The notes beneath the pieces were generated by a model that was not told the DNA's origin, ran no database searches, and saw only the letters and a list, made by a program, of their open reading frames with translations. A DNA stretch of 64,000 nucleotides from Tigriopus japonicus (taxonomy: Eukaryota; Arthropoda; Copepoda; Harpacticoida; Harpacticidae): positions 3,896,165 through 3,960,164 of the forward strand of contig CM021316.1 in NCBI GenBank assembly GCA_010645155.1, written 5' to 3'. Both the position numbers and the translations under genes were made by a program. The first letter of the stretch is position 1. Every line of letters begins with the position of its first letter. Positions 10,931 through 23,300 of this stretch are shown one piece after another.

Positions 10931-11342
10931 TTATTGAGCAACTATTTCGACATTGGGATCACCAGACACTTCATCTTCTTGAGAAACAGGCTGTTGAACA
11001 TTCGGATAATTGTCCTCATTATCCGATTCCACCCCCCCCGCATTGAGCAATCTCACGAGTTCTGGATCTTCCAGACATCCTTTGACAAACTCTTCTGTGG
11101 TCAACTCACCATCACCATTGATATCCAGTTCTCCAAATATCTTGTGAGCTCTTTCAGAAGCAGACTCCTAAAATTGACGAATTTTCCATCAACCACATGA
11201 AGGTATTTGATGTCTTTACAATGATTTGAGAAGAAATACCTTGCTCACACCCTCCATTTCATAAAGAGTTCCAATGATTTCGATCATTTCAGCCAAATCA
11301 ATTGTTCCACTACCATCTTTGTCATACATTTTAAACGCCCAC
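10931..11342 (-). CDS. calcium-sensor gene, exons 4-5
   Basis: Exon 4 (11342-11240) encodes [19 protein letters not shown] and the rest of EF-hand 3. After a 72-bp intron, exon 5 (11167-10931) encodes EF-hand 4, the family-typical [12 protein letters not shown] segment and an acidic tail ending EIVAQ. Both sides of the 13.3-kb intron 3 show clean consensus sites (AG|gtaagg donor, ttttttccag acceptor). The intron phase matches exactly, which is strong evidence that the two blocks belong together. Confidence 0.9.
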
Positions 11343-14300
11343 CTGGAAAAAATATCTGAATTACAACTCACCCTAAGCAAACGTAAGTGAAAGATTAAAA
11401 CTTATTACTACATCATACAATTTTGGGTTTGCCACTTTTCAAAGAAATGGTATTACATTACAACTGCATGTCCATTACAAAACACTAGTGATTGATTGAA
11501 CCATAAACTTTACGAGATTTTCGGTTATATTTAGCGAAGTTAGTGTTTAAAGCTACACAATCACGCTATAAAATAGTATTGTCGGAGAAAACTTAGATTT
11601 TTTTTGGTCCAAATTTTCTAAATTAGTTTTTTTGCCATTTCTTTACGGGTTTTTCTTGCCATAATTCAGGTTTCAAATTCATAAAAGCTCTCCTTTGCCC
11701 TAAACTTAAACATTTACAAAACTTTTGAGTTTTTTAGTGTGATTTGATGTTGCAATAGATGAGTATAATTGTACTGATGGATTTCGAGTTCGTATTTTGC
11801 CATACATTTGCCATTTTGGCCCTTAAGGGTCAAAAAGCTTACCACTAATTAACCTCTTCAAGGGCAAGACTTACGAATCCTCAAGTAAAATATGACAGCA
11901 CTGCCAATTCCAAAGCCATTTTTAAAAAATGGCTTTGGAATTGGCAGTGCTGTCTAGGGATGTGGCTTGATGCTGATTTTCAATCTTTTAGCTGTTGATG
12001 CTAAGTCACAACACGATCTTGTATTGGAATGGAATCAGAATGGCATCAAGCTTTTTTGCTGATATGGGCCTCTGAACAAGGTCCTTAAGGTGACTGCCCC
12101 AGTGCTGTCTTATACTCCTTGGTTGAATGAATAAATAATTAAGAAGACAAAATGTTTTTTTAGACTCTCGTTTGAGAATAAAACTTGATTTGTTGTGTAT
12201 TTGGACGGATTTAAGATATAAAACCACATGAATAACATCCAGCTGTGGCATGAGAATGCGATCTTGTCATGACTCAGACACACTTGTCACATACATAGAA
12301 AGGTTTACCAATCGCAGGCATGCCACTTTTCCCCATTAATAACTTTTTGCTTTGCCAATTCACTTGACTTCTTCATCCTGGCATTTCAAATGTTTAGCTT
12401 GTCCCATACAAATGTATTGTATCACTTCTTATTTGCAATGTGTTTCATGATTTTAAGATGTTTGTCACTTCATTGTCCAAGTCTTCTTAACAAAAAGTAT
12501 ATTTGGCTCAAGATACCATAAATTTGGCAAAGCTATCATCAGACCACAAGAACTTGTATCCCATTTGTACCTTAAAATACTTTCGAGTGACCAAGTTACG
12601 AATTCATATCCATCACCATGTTGTCAGTTGACTTGGCCTTTGCAACGTGAATTTTGATTTCACCTTTAAGCTTTTGCATCAATCAATTTGCATCATATGT
12701 TCCTCAAAACCAGGTTTCTAAAAACTTGAAGTGCTACTGGCTACTGCTGTTACATCAGGAAATATCCCTAACAAAATATGACATGGGAGACAATGCAAAT
12801 AAACATAGTTGAACCTATATTGGATACATACATTTTGATTTCCGAAATTTTCATTTTTTATTTCATATTTCAAATGCCTGTAGTAGTATTACCGCTGAAA
12901 GGAAAATAAAGAACAAAAATAGTGAGCATGACTGGTGAACCACATACAGTGCACGTACAGATGTTAGTTGGTAAATATTATATGTATTCCTACTAAATGT
13001 TAGAGAATGGTGCTAAAACTGCTCCACAGATGTAGCGTTTGTAGATTGCATTCAAAGATTGAGTGGCGCCTCCAGAACGATGAAGCGATCGAGAGAATCA
13101 TTTCGCGAAGTGACGGGGAAGGGTACCGGAACGTCGTCAAAAATTGAAAGAATTAGCCCGTTGAAATAATCTGATTTAATTTTTGATTCCGGAGACTGGA
13201 GAGATTCTTGAGTAAGGCAGCGAGGGGGTAGATTTGCGTCAGGAGATATGCGGTGTCATTGTTCAAGAAAAGGGATTTTCGAGGCATCTTTCAGATACTT
13301 GAGAAAACGGCGTAGAGGACTTCCCATGTGGACCTTGAAATTTTTGCTTTTTCAATGTTTACTTTCAACGGAACTTGATCCTGATCTCTGGAGAGAGGGT
13401 TGCCAGATTATGGAAGAGCCAAAGGACGGCAAAGTCATATTTAGACCTAAAAATCATGTTGCCAAAATTTCCACCTAAGTGACACTGGTAAATCTTGAAT
13501 TGCTCTTCAAAGAGACATCCAACGACAGTTTTAATGAAAATGTTAAGTTATGGAAGCATTTGCATTTCTGTCAATTCAGACTGTTTTTTTTGAGATTTGG
13601 TCTTTGTGATTTGAATGTCGTAGCACTGATCACATAATTTTTCTTGTCACACGTCTTTCTCTCTGAACAACCTCAAGCCATTTTTAAAAGCCAGATGACT
13701 TGAAAACGACATTCTTCCATTGGATATTGATTTTGTTTGGCACTAATTATGCTTTAAATCCATCACTAATTATAAAACAATTAGGTATGTACGATCAGCC
13801 ATGGGATTTTGCGCTATCAAAGCAATATAAATTTTCAAGTGAAATTGGCGGCGCTGAATCAGCTGAAAATGAATCAAGCATGCTCGATGCTTTCCGAGGC
13901 TGCATTGCAGGAAGCATTGGCATCGATGCCATCAAGCCAGTCAGCTTGTTTTACATCACTACATTTTTATAACTACCGTTGGAACTCGAACTCAATTTAG
14001 TTCAAGTGTTGCCATATTAGTCCTTGTTTAGGTCTTTAAAAAGTTTATTGCAACCCGCTTGTTTTAATAGAAGTTAAACTACGCGTAAAAAGTGTCAACA
14101 CTGCCAACTCGAAACCCATCACTATATAATTGGGCGTACTCGTTTGGGGCAAAAACGGCAAGGGATGTTTCATATTCCTTCATTATTTTGATTATTGTCA
14201 AATTCAAATGACCAACTGAATTCGTCTGACTTCACTTGTCCATTAAATATTTACAATAAGCTACGGCTTGGACTTAGTTGCTAAATGCAACTTGCACCAA

Positions 14301-17300
14301 AATCTGCAACTTGTGGCCATTTTCATCAAATTTAGCAACTTCTTGAGTTTTTCGCAATAACAGCAATTATTGGCATTTTTTCTGCGAGCATATATCTAGT
14401 CATATTCGACTTTTCAATTAATAAGAGATTAGGCCAGAAAATAGCAACTTTTTAGCAACGTTCGTCTAATGGATTAGTCAGCCCCAGTTTTGTGACAACC
14501 TTTTTTTCTTTCCGCTGGGGCCAACTTTCTTGTATTCATTCGGACGTTTAGGTAAGCTGTTTGTTTGCTGGTACCACGACGTAGTGCTGCGGGATTTACG
14601 CTTCAAACTAGTTATTCGATCAATCTGAGATTGACCTCATCAGTAACTGAATTGCTTCTTCCTTTGCTCTTGCTGAACACAAGATTGGATTATTGTGCGC
14701 AACACTTTGCACAAATTTTGTCAAAAAGTACCAGTAAACAAAGCTGCCAAAAGGTCCAAATAGTGGTAAAATGAGCAAGTGCAATGTTTCAAACATGTCT
14801 ACATAGGCTTGCAGATGGCTGATCACTAGGGCTAGGGAAAAAAATTTTTTACATCAAAAATAATTTTTTACATTTTTTGCCAATTTTATGTGAATATAAC
14901 ATTTTAATTTTATTTGACATTTTTTGGAAAATTTCAACATTTTCTTAACATTTTTTGTACTTTTTGCTCAAAAATGTCATCCCAAAACCGGTTCTGAGGG
15001 ACCAATTAATCAGATGAAGGCTTGAAATTTCCCGCCAAAATTTCCGGCTAAAATTGTCATTGTTCAACTTCACATTTTATGATGCCAATTAATCAAAATC
15101 TTTGGAAAGGGGAAAAAGTGCCCTTAAAGTTCTTTTTGTTATTGTGAAAAAGTTCACATCAGAAACTTTGTGACCCTTGTTTCCGTGATTATTTTACGTG
15201 GGCTAAATAGCTATGTGTAGAGTAAAGTATGTTTTAAGTTGGCACTGTTGCCATTATTTACTCAGACTTTAATATCTATTGCCTTTTAAAGGGTCTTAAT
15301 GTGCTATCTTACTTATAACAAAAACTGTTTTGACGTCTAGCTTATAAAAACACCCCGCTATGTGAAGCGCAACCTCCCGTTACTTTAAGCTAGAGTTTTG
15401 ACGGCATTATTTCCTTCAGATGTCTGGTCACACTGACTTAAGTAGTCTTCTCAAGTCCTCCACACATCTAGTCCCATTTCTCACACATTTCATTGACTTT
15501 TTTGCCCTAATTTTTAACATTTTTTGCTCTTTTTGCTCTAAATTTCAACATTTTTTGCCCTTTTTGCCCTATATTTCAATTTTTTTTGCCCTTTTTCATG
15601 ACATTTTAATGACATTTTTTGGACGTTTTTCCAACATTTTTTCCCGGGCTCTACTGACCACACAAATGAGCACAAATTTTAACGTGCAAGAAGTAGACAT
15701 ATGCTGTGAAAGGAACATTTTGAAGGATTATTGTCAAAATATTGATTAATTAATGATTTAATACACATTTCTCCCGGTTTTGGAATATCAGAACACTAGC
15801 AACAGTGGCTTTATCATGAAGCTTTAAACAAGCCAAACAAGAGGGAAGTGCAAGAGAAAAAATACAAGAAATATGAGCCCATGACCAAAAATTATCCATG
15901 GAAGGGCTTCAAACCATCTTATTTTATGATCCAATGAGTAGATCAATCTTTACTGGCATGATTTATGTAGTTGATTGCAAAATCAAAAATAATAATAAAT
16001 CGAAATATTTTTTCAAAAAAAATACAATGAATGAAATGTTCTTATGATGATTTTTATTACTAGGGCCCGGATTTGAATTTGATTTTTTTGGCCCAAAAAT
16101 TGATTTGAAAATTGATCAAAATCGGAAAATAATTTATCAAAACCATGAAATAAGTGACTATAATTGAGAAAAAGACAGAAAAATCTGAAAATTTTGACGT
16201 GAAAACACCAGTACGAATTTGAAAGTTACGTGCTTGAAGAAATATGGAGTCTTACTTGACAAATTTCAAAGGATAAATCAGGCTTAAATGAAGGTACGTT
16301 ATCCGTTTTCTTGATAGTAAATGGAAAATATATTACAGTAGAGTCACAATGCAGGGAGACCTCTTGCCAGCATAGAAAACTTCATGGTTGAAAGGTTTAT
16401 TGTATCAAAGGAGACATCGCATTGGAGGAATCGGTAAAGATTGAGTCAAAAGATTAACTTTTTGAAATGTTTTCAAATACAGGTAAAACTTGTTTTTTAA
16501 ATTGTTTTGAAAACATTGTTTTGTGCAATTGTTTTAGGGGCCTGATTTGTTGGGAGAAAAATCGCATTTCATTTTGCCAATTCGCCTGACTAGTTACATT
16601 TAGATGGTAGAAATGTTTAAAAAAAATCATCAGAGTTATCAAAAGGGTTGCTTGTGATTTCGAGAGTGAAAATTGTTTTCAAGAGGTTAACTTTTTTCCT
16701 TAACCAGTTTGATTTTAGTCAAAAGTACTTCTGGAAAAGCTTATATGTGGGTTACAGCAACTTGTATTTGATCCTAGATTGTGAAGTGGCAGAGCATGTG
16801 ACAAACCGTTTTTCTTAAAAAAAAATAAAGTTTGCTTGGAAAAAAATCCCATGGAAGTAGAATTAAATCATCAATACAATACGTAAATATGTAGAAAGAG
16901 ACGATTTCTTCATTTGTTGAAAAAACTAAATATTCCATAAACGTCCATTTAGTCTTGCCAAATTTTGAGTTAAAAGTCTTTTTTTCAATGAAAATGTGAA
17001 AAAAACTTGAATATTTTCCCCAAAAGCCAAAAAACTTGAGTCCTCTAAATTTTGCCAAAAAAAATGAAAAATTAATTGATCATTTTTTCAAGTCACTATT
17101 TTTTACGATGGTTTACAAGCAACAAAAGCTATTGAATTTCCTTTGCTGTTACATTACCAAACATTCTTCCCATTTTAGAAAAACCAAGCTTTTTTGCATA
17201 TTTACTTGTCTACTTTGATTTTGAAATATCTACTAAAGTCGAAATTTTATCCAAAAGCTCTGTTGGTTTATCAGTGTTAAAAATATAATGGTTTGGGTAT

Positions 17301-20300
17301 GACGAGTAGATTTCGTGGACAAAATTTAATCAATTACTATGTGGTAAATTACAGTTACATGCATTTGTATTATGGAATAATAATTGCAATTACAATTACT
17401 CCCGATCTCTGATCATTTTAGGGAAAACGACGCTTCTTCTGACAAAATACATTTGTTTTACCTCCTCTTTTACTGTGATTTTCTGCTTTTGCTCTAAAAA
17501 TGCTCCATCAACTGAAACTAAATTTATAGCCAAAAGGTCTCTTGATCCATAGTGGGTGTTCCATCCACAATCAGGGGTTGAAGGCCCTGACATATTATTC
17601 CCAAAGTCGGACTCTGACGGATTCTGACCCAAGCACTCGGTTGATTACCTTGATAGCTCCTAAACGAAGAGAGCACCTAATACTTGGGCTTCAATTTATT
17701 AGAACTATCTTAAGGCCTCCGGTTAATGCTCTGATGAGAGCATCTAACAAATGAAATCACTTGACAACAGAGACAGAAAGCAAGCTGTTCACCTACAATC
17801 TGGGGTCACTCTCTACATCTACACCTGCAAGTCGGGTTATCACTACTTCTATTAATCCTCTAATATCACTACTATTATCTAGCTCCTGACTAAATGCAGA
17901 GACACTTTCTGATATATAAAGCAGTTCCACTTTATTAACTAACCTAATGCAGGGATAACCTATATAATAGTATTAATACTGGATGCGAACTCGCGGAATT
18001 TCTCCGGCACGCAACCTCCGGTATGAGGCCGAGATTCGTAAACAAGAAGTACAAACGCCGGCCATGTTGGGAGCGGAAAATCAAACGGAAATCGATCAAA
18101 ATTCCAAAAGATAGTGCGCCAATCGGTGTTCCCTGTGTTTCAAGCGGGTCCAGCCAAGTCCTAGCCTTGGTAAAGGTCAACCCCACGCTCCAAAATCAGT
18201 CCGATGTTGGTGTTTTGAAGACAAGTTCAGCCATGAACGAGTGAATGAAAGAGTGAATAAATGATCACATCATGGAGGGCAAATTCATTAGTCACAAGTG
18301 CGAATGAACCCGCAAGGTGTCTTTTCTTCAAGATGACGATCAAGTGATTAAATGAAATCTGATGACCAGGTTACCTGCTACAATCTTTAGAAGTAATAGC
18401 CTCATCTAAAGCAAATAGAATGAATATGGACCGGACTCCGAGCCCAAATTATTCTTGCAAAAGGATTAAGAACCAACTTTCCCACGGACCAAAACGGGGA
18501 GTTTCTTTACGCTCATCCATTGCACAACTTGAACAACAAAGAATATCTTACGATTACTTGAATTGTCAACAACAAAATATCGTTTTTTTCCGAGCTCTTA
18601 TATCATCCGACTTGAACGTCTTATTAGTATCTTTGAACTTACAATTGAACCCATCCATCAATATTTAAGGTATTATCCTGAGCTGAATTAACACATGCCA
18701 AACTTTGCATGAAATCAAGGTTGTTATAGATTGTGTCACCTTGGCATAAATGATGGTCCTTTTTCGAATTTCCTTTATTGTATGGTTGTGTCTTTTAGTT
18801 CAGGATAATAAGGACAGGTAAGATATTCTTAAGTTGTTCAAGTTGTGTGATGGACGAGTGCGATAAAACTCCCCGTTTTGATCCGGGTGAGAGTATGTGT
18901 GGAAAGTTGGTTCTTAATCCCTTTTCAAGAGGAATTTGCCTTCGGATTAAGGTCCATATAGAACAAAGAAAGAAGAAGTCCTCAGTGTCAAGAATTCGAT
19001 CAAATGAAGAGCAAATTAAGATGACTTTGAAACCTATCAGGTGGACCTACTAGTAATGGATGGGCTCAATATTTTGATCTGCCTTTCGAGTGAGTCAGCC
19101 CAAATTGGTGATCTGACAGTCTAACCCGGATTACATGGGCCCTCTCAAAGTCTTTAGAATGAAATGCTCCCATCAAGATTGAATTGTGTGGATTTTTCAT
19201 TCAATTTGATTGTTAATTCCTGGACAAGGGGATCTAAGAAGACCAATCGAACCTTATCAAGCCTGTAGAGCCTATCCCTGCAATGACAAGACATGATCCT
19301 CTGGTCCTGAAGGACCCTTAGCCCCAGTCCTGCGTGGTCCTGACCTTCTTGAGCCCCAAGACTTGAAAAAAAATTCAATCAAATCCACAATCCAGGATTT
19401 AATCCCCACGTTTTTCACTCATTTTGTCTCAAGGACTTTGTGATTGCCTTTGTTCCTATTCCAATCCGGATCAGATGGTTGATCTGATCCAGAACCCTCA
19501 AAAGTGCCCTTCAATAGTTATAGCCAACAACATCTCCGACTTGGACTCCATCTTGTTTCAAAATGAGACCATTCTTGTTCTCTCATTTTCCTATGGAAAT
19601 GGTTCCTGGGTTGTGGAGGTGCTGAAGAGGATGGAAGAGGAGTAACACTCCAGATACCACCATGGATACTTCTGTTGAGCATTGTTTCACTGAAGTTGGA
19701 CTAATGGGTGAAGCAAGATTCCATCTACGTATTTTCCTTATTGTTATGAGGACGAAAATCCTTTGGAGAGTTGAATGTCAAAAGTTCATGAGACGAGTAA
19801 AAAGAGTGCTGGGACTTCTAAAATCAAGGTGAAGAAAATCCAGTCCACAAATATTAACACAAAAAGTTTGACTGAATTCTTTCAAGACACATGTTCAACA
19901 GTTTTAGCCGTTAATAAGAAATAAATGACGTTGTGTCAAAATATAGCCTCGGCCTCATACCATTTTTCCAAAAATCGGAGTTCGTGTCCACCCCTTTTCC
20001 TGCCTAATGACACGAACAAGCAAATCTCAGTTGTCTAGCTCCGGCAAAAGGGATAGTTGGGACAAGTGAACAAATGGAGGGCAATACTTCTTACGGGGAC
20101 TCGAGTGACCAGAAGGCGTCTTCTAATGGCAGTCTTGGGATGGCTCCACACAACTCCTCCAATCGTAATGGCTTTGGATGGTGGGCGTTCCTCTTCAAGC
20201 TGCTCGATCCTCGGTAATCCTCGTAGGCGTTCCTCAACAAGGTTCCTTGACTCCCGTCACCTATCGTGGATGAAAACAACTTCGTAAAGGAACTTATTTA

Positions 20301-23300
20301 CAAATGTCTCCTTTGGAATATTGGATGAATGTCTTGGGAAGAGAGAAAGCTCAGAACTCTTTCCTCTTTGACTGATAATTTGTGACTCCTCGATTCCAAG
20401 TAATGTGCTCTTCCAAGTTGACTCTTCACTTGGAGACAAGGGACATTGACCATTTTTCTGCTATCTCTATTGCACGAATGATTTATGACAGGATGACTTG
20501 TTTTGTTGGTGATGAGCGGAAAACCTCCCTCCAACTTGCATTGTTGGATTGGAGAATTGGGATGTTGTATTTATTTGTTCAGCCACCTGGGCATTTTCTC
20601 ACGTTCCTCTTACTGCCTGCTCCACCCCTTTGGTTTATGGTGACGAGCATGTTTGTACCTTCACTCTTGATCATTTGACAAGGGTTGCAATAAACATTTC
20701 CCATGAGTGCATGGAACATACTCCATACGCCTTGGTCTTATGTAATAAGCCAGCATTGAACATTTCCATTGGGACAAAAGAGGGGGGGTACAGTGGGACA
20801 ACATTTTGGTACATTTTTTGGATAGGAGCAAGACAACTGAAAGAGACTTCTTTAAAAGACATTGGGCATATAATGCATAATAGAAACATTGAAAAAGATT
20901 GTCATTATTGAATGATATGATTGGGCTTGTTGAAGTGAAGAAGTTGTTTCTTTGTTGCTTGATTCTTCATTCGTGTTAAAAAGCCTTAAGATATACAATT
21001 GTAGATGGCACAATCAAAAGGGTAGGGTAGAGGAAAAAGATAGCTGAATTTGCCGGGTCTTGCTTGAGACTTGCGTTCTAACTACTTCCTAAACCTGTTG
21101 CTTGAACATCTGTCTAATTATTGGTATTAAGCCTTGCATGCGTAAGAAGGTGTCTTTGCATTAATTACCGCGCTTTTTAACTTTGGGAGAGTTTTGTCTT
21201 TCCACGCAATGTGAAGATTATCTGCACGTTTTTGGTGGACTTGGACCCACACCACTTCTTCGTACTCTTATCGCTCTAGCCTTACACACCATTCACCGAT
21301 TTCTCTGGTGAGTTGTGTGAGCTCATGGATCTCAATCGCGAAAACAAGAAGTCTCATAGTTAATCCCTTATAAGTATTTCTTAAATGTTCCATCAGGTAT
21401 GGTTCAGGAATCCCTATTATATTCACATGCTAGCCAAGGCTTTTATATGCAGTTGTGTTTGGAGTGCCCTTTATCACGTCACCACTGATCATTGTCAAAA
21501 GGGTTAAGGCTCCCATTGCAAAGGTTTTGAAGGACTTGTTTGGCTGGCAGATTTGTCTCCCTACTCTTGTGGTTCTGATGGTTGGGGTCGATGGATCGTT
21601 TGGAATAAAAGCTGGTGCTGGTTTCTCGTTTTTCTTTTCCTCAATGGGTTCCTGTTTCTTTTCGTCCTGTATCTTGTTTCGCAATCTAGAGGACCAGACG
21701 TCATGATTGGTTTCAACGTCTTGTTCCAGGAGAATCTCATGCTCAATTTCTTGTTTAAGGACCTTGTGCACGGTTTTCAAAGTTTCCACTTGCACAATTC
21801 CATCTGGTCTTGAGTGTGTTTCTATCAACTTGGCTAGTGGCATTTTTTGGTTTATGTTTTTCCCTATAGGTATCACAAAGACAACCTGACCTCTTCCAAG
21901 ACATATCCTCAGCTTTGGGGGATCATGCAGCAAGATCAGTCAGTGAACCTGAATTCTCCATTTTGTGGGGTTCTATGTCTTGGGGATTCATGTATTGAAT
22001 GTGCTTGTCCTTGTTCACCACTAACTTGGTAATTGGAGTCCCTTCAACCTGCTTTGGAGTGTTTCTACATTTCTCTACGGATTTCATCAGTTTTAACAAC
22101 CTTTTCAAAGAGTAGGATTTGTTGCTTCTTGTTGGTTCTCGAGTGCGATCTTCTTGTGAAGTTGGAGGCGAGGTTCGTTCAATGTCGTGTGGAGGGCCCT
22201 CTTTTGGCTTTGGTGGCAAAGCAGCTTCCAAATTTTCGATATTTTTCAAAGGATACTTTCCCTTTCTAATGTTTTGTCATCCTTTTTTGCAGTCATTTCC
22301 TCTCTTGGAGATTTCAATCGTTTCTTGCTTAGGGTGCACTCTTCTCCCTATTCCAACACTACGTCCATTGGGTTGTTTCTTACTTGTATTTTCACGGCTT
22401 CTTGTAAAATGTCCTGAGAACTCGGTTCATGCTCTGGTTGCAGGAGCTCCAATGAGCTTGGGGAGTCATTGGCGTCAATCTTTAAATTTGGCACTTCCTC
22501 CCAACACCGAGAAACTAAATGAAAACAAGTTGGTTTCTCTTGGACCATTGGAATCTGTTCTTTTTGAGGCACCATGTGTTGCAATTTTGAAAATTTCTGC
22601 TCGTGACACCCAACATTCTCCAAATGCCAAACCTCGCCACTCCTTGGGCCAATTCCATCCATATGCAACATTCTCTGGGGGGGTCTCTTTGTTGTTTGTC
22701 TGGTTGTAGTTTGGTAGTATTGAAGTATTGTAGTCAGGTTGGTAGTTTGGCGATCGACTGCCCGCAACTTGTTCCAGCATCATGTTCTTTTTCAGATTGT
22801 GAGTTGAACTTCTATTTTTCAATGTTTCATCTTGTTGATGTTGATCATCTAGCTTCATGCAGTTCTAATGAACTTCATATGAATATCAATCATACAGGAT
22901 ATGACTTGGTCGTTTGGTGAAACTCTAAACAAGGCCTTTCTTGTCGATCAACTGTTAACCCTTCATAGATCGGGGTAAGGCAAGAGAGTGGACTTTGCCA
23001 TACATTTGATGGATTTTGAACGGTCTCCTCTTTCTTCAAGTCATCTCCCTCCAAACACGCTCTTTCAAACATCTCGGTTTCTTCCGAATCCATAAACATT
23101 GTCAACATTTCTAGTGACAAGGATTGCATGCTTTTTGGAAATGTTTTCCGAAAGTTCAAGAGGGCTTCTGTACGCTTTTTGGACGATTTCTTCTTCTCTA
23201 ACCTTGAACAAGAGATGTCTTCGCAAAATATCTGCTGATGACCCAAGTTTATGCAATTTATATAGGATTGAGCTTGGTGCATTGGAGGGTTCCAAAATGA

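Noticed and set aside
22119..22709. 196-codon plus-strand ORF
   Set aside because: Lies opposite the minus-strand LTR-element frames. Composition is Leu/Ser/Phe-rich as expected for an antisense shadow, and it starts at a non-ATG codon.
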